DNA of 64,000 bases from Comamonas testosteroni (GCF_030505195.1 NZ_CP129672.1:5304501-5368500); one strand, 5' to 3'; counted from the stretch's first letter, positions 43,446-52,804 are shown. The notes: generated from the letters alone by a model not told the origin. Numbers and translations are program-made.

Positions 43446-44000
43446 TCAGGCGACGATCTCTCCGTTGCGGATCGCTACGCGAATGGCCTGTGCCATCGTG
43501 GCGACGCCCAGACGCTTGCGGATGCGGCGCAGGTGGTTTTCCACAGTGCGTTCGGACAGACCGAGGGTTGCGGCAATCTCCGTCTGCCGCCGGCCGGCGG
43601 CCGTCCACGCAAGCACCTCGCGTTCGCGATCGGACAGGCTGCCGAGCGCCTCTTGCGGGGGCAGCTCCAGTAGCCTGCGCGCCGTGCGGAACGCGGTTTG
43701 GGCGATCAGCTCCAGCGCCAGCCGGGCCTGCGGCGAGGCATCGATGCGCTCGCCGCTCAGGCTCATCGAGCCTTCCAGCCCCAAGAGGCCGAATATAGGC
43801 ACTTGCAGGCTGCCTGAGCCCTGCGGCGCACGGACGACGGAGTAACGTTCGCCCCGTGCGCCGTTCGTCTTGATCCGGAAGAAGGGCTGGTTCGTCTCCA
43901 GGATGTGGCGCGTCACCGGGCAGTGCCACAGGTAGGTTTCAGCATCGATCGGCGCGCCCGTGCCGAACCAGTCGCCCTCGATCCAGTAGATGCGCTCCAC
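43446..44000 (-). CDS. LuxR-type regulator, probably 5' truncated
   Basis: 184 residues. The C-terminal HTH is complete: SLSDREREVLAWTAAGRRQTEIAATL and SERTVENHLRRIRKRLGV. The N-terminal 110 residues resemble only the latter half of an autoinducer-binding domain (PQGSGSLQVPIFGLLGLEGS). A full LuxR protein is about 240 residues. There is no ATG, only a GTG at 44000, and the frame remains open a little further without a start. A deletion probably removed the first 50-60 residues. Confidence 0.7.
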   Translation of the reverse strand: MERIYWIEGDWFGTGAPIDAETYLWHCPVTRHILETNQPFFRIKTNGARGERYSVVRAPQGSGSLQVPIFGLLGLEGSMSLSGERIDASPQARLALELIAQTAFRTARRLLELPPQEALGSLSDREREVLAWTAAGRRQTEIAATLGLSERTVENHLRRIRKRLGVATMAQAIRVAIRNGEIVA

Positions 44001-44179
44001 TGCATCGTCCCGAGCACTGGAACGTCTGGAGCGAAAAGTCAGGAAAAGTCATCGGTGAAGCTGGTGTCGTTGCCGTATGAGTCCTCTTCGAAAAAAGCCG
44101 GAGCAGTCAATGGTTGAACCGGCCCGGATGCGCCCGCATTGAGGGCGCTCCTGAATGGAGCACCGTCTTTCCCGAGTAC

Positions 44180-45571
44180 TTAAACCACCGCAGCGCTGAA
44201 CGGCTCGGGTCTTCGTGCCAGCAGATGAGATAGCCTTTGAAGGCCCGTCTGCAAGCGTCCACGGTCCTTGATGCTGCCCAACGAGATGCGAATGGCATTG
44301 ACGCAGTCGCTGCCGGTGGCGAATGCCTCCACTGGAGTGACTGCGATGCCCTCGCTGTCGGCTGCACGCGCAAGCTGTGAGGAACTCCAATATCCAGGCA
44401 ACTCGAGCCATATATGCAGGCCGTCTCCTGTGCCGCTGTACCTCCCCGCAAGAATATCCCTGGCCATCCAGTGACGCAGGCGCGCCTCCTTGCGTACGCC
44501 CTCCATCAAAGCGGCAGCCGAGCCGTCGAGGATCCACTGTGTGGCCAGTGCGGCCGTCAGAGGAGCGACCATCAGCGAAAATGACCTGAGCGCGACCAGG
44601 AAACGTTCGCGTTCATGCTGGTCACGTATGAGCACGAAGGCGACACGCAAACCGGGCGTCAGGCATTTCGACAGGGTCGAGATGTAGCACACCTGTTCCG
44701 GGACAACCGCGGCAATAGGTGGTGGCGGTGCATCGGCCAGCAGCCAGTAGGGATCATCCTCGACGATGCGTACATTGCAGCGCTTCGCGATGTTGGCGAG
44801 CTCCTTGCGCCGGCGCTCCGGAATGGTGATGGCGGTCGGGTTCTGCAACGTGGGATTGAGGTAGACCAGCCCAGGCTGGAGCTGATGGCAGGTCTGCTCG
44901 AGCATCTCGGGCATCATCCCGTGCTGGTCCGCTTTCACCGCAACGATGCGCCGGCCGAGCTGGGTCGCGGCAGTACGCAGGCCCGGATAACTTGCTGGCT
45001 CTGTCAATATCACATCGCCAGGCTTCGTCAGAGCCAGGATCAACGCGGCAATTGCGGCTTGCGCGCCCGGACAGACAACAACCTGTTCTGAATCCAGAGT
45101 TCCAAACATCGGCTCCAGCCATCTGGCTCCTGCCTTACGGTCGGAGTCGCTTCCTCCGCCCAGGTGGTAAGTCATCAGCAATGCGGTGTCTGCCCCCATC
45201 ATTACCTGAGAAAGGCCTTGCTTCAGCAGGTCGTCGAAGTCCACGCCAGCAGGCGGAGGAGGAGTGTTCATGCTCAGGTCGAGGACCGAGGTCAGTTCAA
45301 CTTTCGGTGCCGCAACATAAGTACCTCGCGCGCCGCGGCCCTCCAGCAGATGGCGGCGTCTGGCTTCGTCGTATGCGCGCGTGACCGTCGTCAGGTCGAG
45401 GTTCAACTGTGCTGCCAACTGGCGCTGCGGTGGCAGACGATCACCCGGCTTCAGCAATCCGTCCGTCATTGCCGCCTGCAAGGCATCCGCAATCTGCAAG
45501 AAGCGCGGCCCGCCATGCACGGCTAATCGCGGCAGCCAAACCGGCAAACTGTCATCTTGTATGGTTTTCAT
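44180..45571 (-). CDS. MocR/PdxR-type GntR regulator with aminotransferase domain
   Basis: 463 residues. N-terminal GntR winged helix (ADALQAAMTDGLLKPGDRLP, LNLDLTTVTRAYDEARRRHL), then a fold-type I aminotransferase-like domain. PLP-site segments are GAQAAIAAL, NPTLQNPT, IVEDDPYWLL and STLSKCLTPGLRVAF with the Schiff-base lysine. Proteins of this class sense PLP or an amino compound and control divergent genes. The divergent neighbour is a small membrane protein at 45742. Confidence 0.93.
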   Translation of the reverse strand: MKTIQDDSLPVWLPRLAVHGGPRFLQIADALQAAMTDGLLKPGDRLPPQRQLAAQLNLDLTTVTRAYDEARRRHLLEGRGARGTYVAAPKVELTSVLDLSMNTPPPPAGVDFDDLLKQGLSQVMMGADTALLMTYHLGGGSDSDRKAGARWLEPMFGTLDSEQVVVCPGAQAAIAALILALTKPGDVILTEPASYPGLRTAATQLGRRIVAVKADQHGMMPEMLEQTCHQLQPGLVYLNPTLQNPTAITIPERRRKELANIAKRCNVRIVEDDPYWLLADAPPPPIAAVVPEQVCYISTLSKCLTPGLRVAFVLIRDQHERERFLVALRSFSLMVAPLTAALATQWILDGSAAALMEGVRKEARLRHWMARDILAGRYSGTGDGLHIWLELPGYWSSSQLARAADSEGIAVTPVEAFATGSDCVNAIRISLGSIKDRGRLQTGLQRLSHLLARRPEPFSAAVV

Positions 45572-45741
45572 ACGCAGACATTTTGTCTTAATGTATGGAA
45601 ATTGTTTTTAAGTAATATGCCTCAGAGCGAGCATCGATCCCATTCTTGTATGGCAATCGCTGACGTTTTCTCCTCTCTCCTTCGGGAGGAAGGTGCTCCT
45701 CACGATAGACAGTGTCAAGTCATAGGCTGGAAATTCTCAAA

Positions 45742-45975
45742 ATGATCGATTGGGTCCCTGTAATCTTTGTTACGTTCAAGGTTCTCATCTTCGGCGCGTG
45801 CATGTTCTTCGCCATCAAGTGGCATTACGACCAAGGGAAGAAGGGAATGGACAGGCGCGCGCTGCTGCGTACGGGGGGCAAGGTAGCTGCCGCCTTCATA
45901 CTGGCACTGCTGTGTGTGTTGCTGTTCACCTTCGGACTTGCCAGGATGCTCGGCATGGACTTGAGCCTCCCATGA
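45742..45975 (+). CDS. Small two-helix membrane protein
   Basis: 77 residues from an ATG at 45742 (MIDWVPVIFVTFKVLIFGAC). Helix 1 spans residues 4-23, helix 2 residues 45-67 (AAAFILALLCVLLFTFGLAR), with a basic middle (GKKGMDRRALLR). A GTG at 45712 would add ten residues. Divergent from the MocR gene, so possibly controlled by it. Function unknown. Confidence 0.6.
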   Translation: MIDWVPVIFVTFKVLIFGACMFFAIKWHYDQGKKGMDRRALLRTGGKVAAAFILALLCVLLFTFGLARMLGMDLSLP

Positions 45976-46075
45976 CGGCAAAGGCTGGTCGGCCGATATC
46001 CAGTAGCCAAAGCAGCGGGTGAGAGCTTGTTGAAACTCAGCGCGGCCAACGCGATTTTCCGGCGACAACGGGGCT

Positions 46076-46518
46076 TTAACGGGCGGTAGACAACACCTGC
46101 CGAGGGCTCGGGCAGAGCCGACGTGCAGCAATGGTGACTGCCTCACCTTGCGCTACAAAGCCCATCATTGAGCTGAGCTGCTCAAACTTGAGCAGGGTTC
46201 TGGGTGCGGTGCCTTGGCTGGCCAAAAAAGCATCGATATGGGGGCCTGAGCCTGCGCTGGTGCGGATAAAGGGCTGTCCATGAAAGCTCATGGCGCCAAT
46301 GGCCGATTGGTACGCTAGGGGATGCGCAGCAGGCAGCACCGCCACCAGCTCGTCTCCGGCCAGAGTCAGGGGATCGAAGCGCTCGTCGGGCAGGACGACA
46401 AAGCCCCGTTCCACGCGCCGTTCCAGCTACTGTCTATGGCTTCCTCGATGTGCACCTCGATCAGGGGGTGCTTCTGCTGAAAACGTTCCAGGAGCCTCGG
46501 CAGCAGACGCAGCGATGA
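46076..46518 (-). pseudogene. LysR-family regulator remnant
   Basis: The minus strand encodes RLLPRLLERFQQKHPLIEVH, an in-frame break near 46430, then LERRVERGFVVLPDERFDPL, DELVAVLPAAHPLAY and SSMMGFVAQGEAVTIAARRL. These are effector-domain segments of LysR regulators. The DNA-binding domain is gone, replaced by the truncated ISL3 copy at 46519. A stop or frameshift and the truncation make it nonfunctional. Confidence 0.65.
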
Positions 46519-47029
46519 GGTGGTCCCAGGGCGATAGCCGCACCGTGTCGACTTATCTGAAGCCGCAGGCCCGCGTCATGCATTGCGAGCGCTGCGGTGC
46601 GCAGTGCAGCCAAGTCCATGAGACCACGACACGGCGCGTGCGCGATCTGGCATTGTTCGAGTACAGAGTGGTGCTACATGTGCCGCGTCGGCGTCTGTGG
46701 TGCGATAGCTGTGGTGGCCCGCACCTGGAGAAACTCAGCTGGCTCGGTCGCTACCAGCGCATCACAGACCGTCTGGCGCAGGCGTGCAGCCAGTTGCTTC
46801 GCAGCAGCAGCATCAAGGCGGTAGCGGCCTTCTTCGATCTGGGCTGGCACACCGTCAAGTCCATCGACAAAGCCTTGCTGCTGGTCTGCACTGCGCAGCC
46901 GAAATAGGATCAGATTGAGTACCTGTCGATGGACGAGTTTGCGCTGCACAAGGGCCATCGCTACGCCACAGTCGTCGTCGACCCCATCAGCCGGTAGGTG
47001 CTTTGGATGGGGCAAGGGCGCTCACGCGA
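46519..47029 (+). mobile_element. Truncated ISL3 copy (inverted relative to 39645)
   Basis: Nearly identical at the nucleotide level to the internal part of the intact ISL3 transposase gene (from VQWPLGDSRTV to GQGRSRE). Two sense codons are now stops (TGG to TAG at about 46906; CAG to TAG at about 46995). Both IS ends are missing. It truncates a LysR gene on the left and joins the 3' end of the MarR-GNAT gene on the right. Confidence 0.88.
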
Positions 47030-47964
47030 ACGAATTGCTGCTCGGTCACTGTGCTTCCCCACTGAGTTCCTTGTTCTTCCTTCTGCAGCTTGAAGCCAAA
47101 AGACTCATACAGCTTGCGGGCCGCGTCCAACCCCTTGATTGTCCACAGATGTACTTCACGGAACCCGCGCACATCGCAGAATGTCATCGCCTCTGTCATC
47201 AATTGCCTGCCGACGCCGCTACCGCGACAACCATCGTCCAAAATAAACCATCGCAGATGGGCCCTGTTTTCACCCAGGTCCTGCCCGTCAATCGCGAGCG
47301 AACCAACAATTCGGTCATTGAGCAGGGCGGTCCATACCCTATTGCATGGCTCGTTCAGCCGTCTGGTGAATTCAGCCGCTCCACTTGCGACCTGGCTCTC
47401 GAAATACTGCCCGAAATTGGAGTGCGTCGAGTAGAACGCCGCGTGCATTTCGACAATGCGCCCAACCAGTCCGGGGCGATATCCTGCGCTTACGGTAATT
47501 GGGCTTTGCTGCTTTTTTGCCATATTCAAACGGTGGGTTTTAAGTGCTCCTGCATATGCAGACAAGCCCTGCGCAACCGCTTGTTGCTGGGAGCGATTGA
47601 GGTGCTGAAACGCACTTTGCACCTGCATCTGGCCATAGGAATGAATCTGCCTGACCGTGCCGCGCCCCTGAGGAGTCAACTGCAATGGTTTGAAACGGCC
47701 GTCATCGATAGCTGCCACTTCCTTGACGTCTCCTGCTGCAACCAGTTTCGCAAGCATTCGGCTGACGCTTGACTTCTCAAGTCCTAAAAGCTGCACGAGT
47801 TGAACTGAGGTCATGCCTTCATTTGCGTCGATTTCGAGCAATGCATGCACAGCCGATGCCGAGTAATCCGTTGCGGCCAGTGTCGGCTGCATGAATCCGA
47901 GCTCTCTTACCAGGGCTCGGGAGTCGGCTCGGATCGAGTCAATTTCAGACATGGTGCTGGTCAT
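46987..47964 (-). CDS. MarR-GNAT bifunctional protein
   Basis: 325 residues. An N-terminal MarR-like winged helix (MTSVQLVQLLGLEKSSVSRM) is fused to a GNAT acetyltransferase (ILDDGCRGSGVGRQLMTEAM is the acetyl-CoA loop; VHLWTIKGLDAARKLYESFG follows). Such proteins act as regulators with an acetyltransferase of unknown target. Start 47964 (MTSTMSEID) or 47952. The last dozen residues come from ISL3-derived sequence, since the natural 3' end probably stopped near EQQFV; the catalytic fold should be unaffected. Confidence 0.88.
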   Translation of the reverse strand: MTSTMSEIDSIRADSRALVRELGFMQPTLAATDYSASAVHALLEIDANEGMTSVQLVQLLGLEKSSVSRMLAKLVAAGDVKEVAAIDDGRFKPLQLTPQGRGTVRQIHSYGQMQVQSAFQHLNRSQQQAVAQGLSAYAGALKTHRLNMAKKQQSPITVSAGYRPGLVGRIVEMHAAFYSTHSNFGQYFESQVASGAAEFTRRLNEPCNRVWTALLNDRIVGSLAIDGQDLGENRAHLRWFILDDGCRGSGVGRQLMTEAMTFCDVRGFREVHLWTIKGLDAARKLYESFGFKLQKEEQGTQWGSTVTEQQFVRVSALAPSKAPTG

Positions 47965-48149
47965 CTGTGGTGTCAATCAATCAGAATTGGTTGCAACATA
48001 CAACCATATAGTAGTGGTATGTAACTGATTTGTGCTGCAGCTTGCCCTGGGTAGATGGCGGCCTATGGCCAGATACAGCACGCCAGCCATTCCATCGCGG
48101 AATGCCTGTCAAGGCGGGCCGGAGTTGATTTCCAGGTAAAACGGACCCT

Positions 48150-48383
48150 CGGGGGCCAAGTTTTTGTCCGCATCACCAGTTGGGTCACTTCTGGGTGGAA
48201 ATCAACAGCCTTGCAGAGATTTCCGAACGCCTTAACTGCTGCATCAAGACAGTGAGTTCGCAGAAGATGGCCGCGATGCGCAAGCTCGAGGCGAAGTCCA
48301 ATCAGGCGCTGATGGCGTTTTGTCTGAATAGCGGCGTGTTTCATCAACGAGGTGAGATCGCTTGCCATGGCGCCCCCAACTGA
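48150..48383 (+). pseudogene. Fragment of a LuxR/RcsB-type HTH
   Basis: Encodes SLAEISERLNCCIKTVSSQK and MAAMRKLEAKSNQALMAFCL, the C-terminal HTH of an RcsB/NarL-type regulator. The receiver part is absent and upstream sequence is unrelated. It is a remnant, lying beside a complete NarL-type pair. Confidence 0.5.
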
Positions 48384-48442
48384 GCATGAGGTGGGCATGA
48401 CGTGCGGTGTCCACAATAAGAGCGTCGTGAATTCAGGCCTCT

Positions 48443-49321
48443 TTAGGAAAGGCTGGTCGATTCACACCGCCATCGCATCAATACCTGTGTGCCTCCGCCA
48501 TGGCGGGGGTGGATGTGAAGGTCACCGCCAATGTTTCGCATGCGATGAAACATGTTTATGACGCCGTGCCCGGACTTGCTGGGGTCATTGAGCACGGCTC
48601 GAAGATCGTAGCCCTTGCCGTTGTCCTCTATGCTCAGATACCAGTCCCAGCCGAAGCTTTGCAGATCGCCCTTTTGATAGGGCTCCAGTGTCAACCATAT
48701 CTCGGTCGCATCGGCATGCTCGATGGCGTTGCTAACACTAGCCTGAACAACGGCCAGGATTTCATGCGCAACGCGGTCTCTGGGAAGCGGCAGCGTGGTC
48801 TGCTGACCGACTCCGAGCTCGGGGTCGGTCAACTGCCAGTGCAGTACAAGGCCTTTACGTTGAAGCGCGGGCTCTAGCCGATAGCGCAATCGCGCCAGGC
48901 GCATGGCCAGATTGTCGGATTGGGCATCCATGGAGTCGACGATCAGGCGCAGGTCCAGTAGCGACTGCTCCAGTACTTTTCTGGCAGGGTCATCTTCACT
49001 TGAGGACTGTAAGTTCATCAGGCTCAATGCCTCTATCAACTGGCTGCCCAAAGTGTCATGCAGGTCTGAGGCGATGCGCTTGCGCTCTTCCTGGATTTCC
49101 TTGGAGGGTTGGGCACTGGAGCGCAGTCTGGCCTTGATGACACGATAGATTCCAAGAATGTAATGAAGCGAGATAAGCAATCCGCCGAAAGCCACCAAAA
49201 TACTGAAGACAAAAAACCAATTCTGGTCTCGCAGCGGTGTGAGAAAACTCCAGCTGATCAAGGTAACGGCCTGAAGGAAACTGGTTGTCGCTCTCCAACC
49301 TGGATTTCTCAGCGATTCCAT
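48443..49321 (-). CDS. NarX/DegS-type sensor histidine kinase
   Basis: 292 residues. Two N-terminal membrane helices (about residues 12-28 and 36-60), then a HisKA_3 dimerisation domain with RKRIASDLHDTLGSQLIEAL (phospho-His) and a HATPase domain with VQASVSNAIEHADATEIWLT (N box) and LSIEDNGKGYD (G box); GHGVINMFHRMRNIGG follows. It lacks a large extracellular sensor, so it may sense membrane or internal cues. It lies 44 bases downstream of its likely partner regulator, in the order regulator then kinase. Confidence 0.9.
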   Translation of the reverse strand: MESLRNPGWRATTSFLQAVTLISWSFLTPLRDQNWFFVFSILVAFGGLLISLHYILGIYRVIKARLRSSAQPSKEIQEERKRIASDLHDTLGSQLIEALSLMNLQSSSEDDPARKVLEQSLLDLRLIVDSMDAQSDNLAMRLARLRYRLEPALQRKGLVLHWQLTDPELGVGQQTTLPLPRDRVAHEILAVVQASVSNAIEHADATEIWLTLEPYQKGDLQSFGWDWYLSIEDNGKGYDLRAVLNDPSKSGHGVINMFHRMRNIGGDLHIHPRHGGGTQVLMRWRCESTSLS

Positions 49322-49365
49322 AATATTGCCGCCTCGGGCTATAAATAAAGAAAATGCCTTCAGAT

Positions 49366-50130
49366 TTATATCAATCCACGCAAAGAGGCGGCTTTTACAG
49401 CATGAGCTCTTGTCTTGGCGTGCAGTTTTCGGTACATGTTCTTGACATGTGTGGATACTGTCATTGTGCTTATTTTGAGATGCGTGGATATTTCAGGAGA
49501 GCTGTAACCGCAGGCAATGAGTTTCAGTATTTCTATTTCTCGTTCAGATAGATTATCCTCTTTGGAACGGTTTGACGCTGAAATGACATAGGTTTGTGAT
49601 TTGCTAACCAGCGACAGGATTTTCTTGGCAAGAGACGGGGTAATAGATGCACCACCATTGGCAACTTGCAATACTGCTTGTGCGTAGTCGCCAAACCAGG
49701 AGTTCTTCAGCAAATAGCCTACAGCACCTTTCTCAAAAGCCTGAAAGACCTTTTCATCTCTTTCAGTTATTGAAACGATAATGCTTTGCACATGCGGGTG
49801 TGTGCCTTGGACAAGCTCAAGCAGATCCAGACCGTCGCCGTCGCCCAGGTTGAGATCTATCAACAGAACGTCGAAGTCGTGCTGTTGAATGCTCTTGCGT
49901 GCCTCACGAAAGCTGCAGGCATGCCCAACTAGCAGGGTTCTTGAGTCGCCCATCAGATCCTGGGCAATCACTCGGCGGATATGACTATCGTCGTCCACCA
50001 GGAAGACGCGAACGGGCTGCTCTCGCTGGCCCACCATGTGCCCAGGCCACATCAAGTGGCTGATCGATGGAGGCGCATCATTGTGATTGGTAAACAAGGG
50101 CGGGCGAGACGAATTCTGGATGGCCGGCAT
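49366..50130 (-). CDS. NarL-family response regulator
   Basis: 254 residues. Receiver domain from VRVFLVDDDSHIRRVIAQDL, with phospho-Asp in VLLIDLNLGDGDGLDLLELV and lysine in GYLLKNSW. The LuxR-type HTH is LSEREIEILKLIACGYSSPE, ISTMTVSTHVKNMYRKLHAK. An N-terminal extension of about 35 residues may be untranslated if a later ATG (MVGQREQPVR) is used. Upstream is a strikingly AT-rich spacer. First gene of a two-gene operon with the kinase. Confidence 0.92.
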   Translation of the reverse strand: MPAIQNSSRPPLFTNHNDAPPSISHLMWPGHMVGQREQPVRVFLVDDDSHIRRVIAQDLMGDSRTLLVGHACSFREARKSIQQHDFDVLLIDLNLGDGDGLDLLELVQGTHPHVQSIIVSITERDEKVFQAFEKGAVGYLLKNSWFGDYAQAVLQVANGGASITPSLAKKILSLVSKSQTYVISASNRSKEDNLSEREIEILKLIACGYSSPEISTHLKISTMTVSTHVKNMYRKLHAKTRAHAVKAASLRGLI

Positions 50131-50588
50131 AGATGGCTCCCGATGAAAAAATGGGGGCTTGAATACTTTAGGAAATTAATTAATGCTCATTGGGAAATCC
50201 ATAGAAAATGTCAAATAATGTCAAATTTTACTGAACTTACAAAATGAATCCTGGGAAATGGGTAGACAGCTTGAAGCTGTGTTTAATGAATCAGTATGTA
50301 AATATAACTAATTATATCAACTCTGTGGATTTAATTTTCCAATTCATGTAAAAATGAAATAATTCGTCGTAAATTTTGTGCTATTGGAATTTTTTGTTTG
50401 GTTAGTTATGGCGTATTTTAATAAGCTATCTTTCATCTTCATTGGTCTGGTTTATATAGAAACTCAATTAAGTATTTTTTTTGTGATATGAAAGATTGAA
50501 ATGATTCCTGATACGCTGAATTTTTATTCTTTATCTATTAGTAGGAAGAAGATAATTTTTGGATATTTACATTTTTAGTAATAAATAT
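50131..50588. other. AT-rich intergenic spacer
   Basis: About 460 bases with base composition far more AT-rich than the rest of the window, ending at an IS3 remnant. No coding frame. It likely contains the promoter of the NarL-type operon and may be a silencing target of an H-NS/MvaT-like protein, or DNA of foreign origin. Confidence 0.6.
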
Positions 50589-51197
50589 TCAATCAGTACG
50601 GTGGCCTCGCGGCGCAAGCGGAACCACTCGATAGACAGGCACTCGTCGCGGAACTTGCCATTGAAGCTCTCGTCGGTGCCGTTCTGCCACGGCTTGCCAG
50701 CATCGTTGATGCACGGTGACGATGCCAGAGTGCGCGATCCATTCCAGGATGCCTTGGCTGACGAACTTCAGCCCGTTGTCCGAGCGCATGAATAGCGGCG
50801 AGGCGATGCGCTTGCGTGGGCGTTTTCTGGGCACCAGCAAGCCCGCTTGACGCCACAGTCGGTGCGTTCGCGACCAGCCAGCACGAAGGAGCGGCGCAGA
50901 CTCAGGTCCCGTGTGCGCACGAAGGCCAATTGCTCGCGCCAAGCCGCGGGCTCACCATTTTTTTGCCTTGATCTCCTTGAGGATCGCGATATCCAGATCC
51001 CGCTCGCCAAGGAGTTCTTTCAAGCGATTTTTCTCAAACTTCAAGGCCTTGAGCCGCTTCATGTCGGCCGCCTCCATCAGGCCGAAGTGCTTGCGCCAGG
51101 CGTAAATGGTCGCGTCACTGACCTTGTGCTTCTTGGCGGCCTCGGCCGCTGTCGTGCGATCTGCCTCTCGCAGGATCGTGACTATTTGCGCTTCCAT
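50589..51197 (-). mobile_element. IS3-family (IS407-type) remnant
   Basis: orfA is intact (50952-51197, MEAQIVTILREADRTTAAEA, helix-turn-helix and zipper). orfB survives only as pieces in several frames: LFMRSDNGLKFVSQGILEW, WQNGTDESFNGKFRDECLSI and EWFRLRREATV near the 3' end. The central DDE part is deleted and frames are broken, so the element is dead. Confidence 0.75.
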
Positions 51198-51280
51198 AAA
51201 TCGACTCTTTTTTATGGGCTCCTCTTCGGGTGGGAGCCATCTTCCTTGATATCAATGTCTCGGAGACACCGCGCATGTCA

Positions 51281-51585
51281 CTATCTGCATATAAGACATG
51301 GATTGAAGCTGACGATAAAAATGTTCACCAGAACCACAAGGCCTGTAGTACCCAAGAATATTCCCGATATGGTCAGGCCGATACCATTTGCGATTTTTTC
51401 TCCAGTGAAATCAACGGAGGGTGCTTTTGGGGCCACTTGGGAGGGACGGTTCCAAATGGGCGGAACTCTCCGATAGGGGATGCTATTGGTTTCCAAACAT
51501 TACCGTTCGCAAAGCTCGCCTGGCAATTCCAGTATTCAGAATGTTCTTGAAATCTGAGTTTGGTGGGGCAGTTTTGGCAATACAC
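51281..51585 (-). pseudogene. Zinc-ribbon/membrane protein, frameshifted
   Basis: A GTG at 51585 starts MYCQNCPTKLRFQEHSEYWN (CxxC-type ribbon) and FANGNVWKPIASPIGEFRPF; a shift near 51450 leads into another frame with APKAPSVDFTGEKIANGIGL and TISGIFLGTTGLVVLVNIFI, a membrane helix. Joined, they would make a roughly 100-residue zinc-ribbon membrane protein. The break makes it a probable pseudogene. Confidence 0.45.
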
Positions 51586-51699
51586 AATGGTAGTTGTGTG
51601 AGCAGCGTACTCAGCTGGAAAATGGAATTACAAAGAAGACCGGCGTGGCAGTATTCTGCGCTATGTCCGCGTGTCCGCAAATGGCTGTGGATTCAACCG

Positions 51700-51800
51700 T
51701 TCGCTGCAACGCATTCGTTCAACATCTCAGCCGGGGTTCTGTGCCCGAAGGTGTTCCTGAGCTGCTCGTTTAATTTCTCGCAATCGAGCCCGGCAACCGT
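51700..51800 (-). mobile_element. IS30-like transposase tail remnant
   Basis: The minus strand encodes KLNEQLRNTFGHRTPAEMLN and ECVAANG before a stop. This resembles the C-terminal RKTLGYRTPAEVLNE motif of IS30-family transposases. Only about 30 residues survive. The rest of 51586-51869 shows no gene. Confidence 0.4.
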
Positions 51801-51869
51801 AGCAATGCCCCAACAAAAAATCTTGGTAGAGGGCAGAGCTGGCGCGACAGTTGCAATAGCAGCTCAGCC

Positions 51870-52787
51870 TCAGGAAACGACGTGAATCCCGGGCAGATCA
51901 GGCGCAGGGAACACGCGTGCGCACAAGAAATCAACCAGAGCCCGTACCTTAGGCGACGGATGCTTGCTCGCCGGCCACAGCACATAAAAAACGCCTCTGC
52001 GCTCCATATGGTCGGTAAGCAGCGGTAGCAGCCGGCCGTCGGCCAGTTGTTCACGAATGGAAAATTCCGGCAGGTAGGCAATCCCCAGTCCCTGCAAGGC
52101 AAAGCACACGCGCGTTTCTATGTTGTTGCAGATCATCGAGGTGGGCAGCTGCAACTCGGTTTCGCCGGACATGGTTCGCAGAGTCCATGGCTCCAGCTTG
52201 CCGCTGTGCGGGAAGCGGTAGTGCAGACAATGGTGTTGCATCAGATCAGCAGGCTCCCGAGGTGTCCCTCGCCGCGCCAGATAGTCTGGCGAAGCCACCA
52301 GCAGCGAACGGAAAGCCCCGAGCCTGCGTGCCGTGAGGCGAGAGTCACTGGGCTCGCCCGTGCGCACCACGGCATCGAAGCCTTCCTCGATCACGTCAGC
52401 TATCTGGTCGGTGAAGTTCAGGTCCAGCTCGATCTCGGGGTACTCGCGCATGAAATCGCCGAGCACCGGCAGTACCAGCGAGCTGACCAGCGGCAAACTC
52501 ACTCTCAAGCGCCCGCGTGGTGCACTGCTGGCCTGCGCCAGTTCGAGCTCTGCCGCTTCGATCTCTGCCAGGATACGTCGGCTGCGCTCCAGGAACAGCA
52601 TGCCCTCGGCTGTCAACGTGACACTGCGCGTGCTGCGGTGAAACAGGCGCACGCCCAGCCGATCTTCCAGCCGCGCCACGTTCTTGCCTACGGCGGAGGC
52701 CGACACGCCCAACAGTCGGCCGGCGGCAACAAAACTTCGCGTCTCGGCAACCTGCACAAACACGGCGAAACCATTCAAGCTGTCCAT
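51870..52787 (-). CDS. LysR-family transcriptional regulator
   Basis: 305 residues, DNA-binding domain MDSLNGFAVFVQVAETRSFV, SASAVGKNVARLEDRLGVRL, effector domain to the end. Subgroup like those that regulate adjacent hydrolase/transport genes. Divergent from a serine hydrolase/MFS operon whose start is 116 bases away; it probably controls that operon and itself. Confidence 0.93.
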   Translation of the reverse strand: MDSLNGFAVFVQVAETRSFVAAGRLLGVSASAVGKNVARLEDRLGVRLFHRSTRSVTLTAEGMLFLERSRRILAEIEAAELELAQASSAPRGRLRVSLPLVSSLVLPVLGDFMREYPEIELDLNFTDQIADVIEEGFDAVVRTGEPSDSRLTARRLGAFRSLLVASPDYLARRGTPREPADLMQHHCLHYRFPHSGKLEPWTLRTMSGETELQLPTSMICNNIETRVCFALQGLGIAYLPEFSIREQLADGRLLPLLTDHMERRGVFYVLWPASKHPSPKVRALVDFLCARVFPAPDLPGIHVVS

Positions 52788-52804
52788 AATGCACTTTGAT
52801 TGAA

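Noticed and set aside
43225..43845. Plus-strand 206-codon ORF over the LuxR-type gene
   Set aside because: Antisense shadow of the LuxR-type regulator; Arg/Ser/Pro-rich composition.
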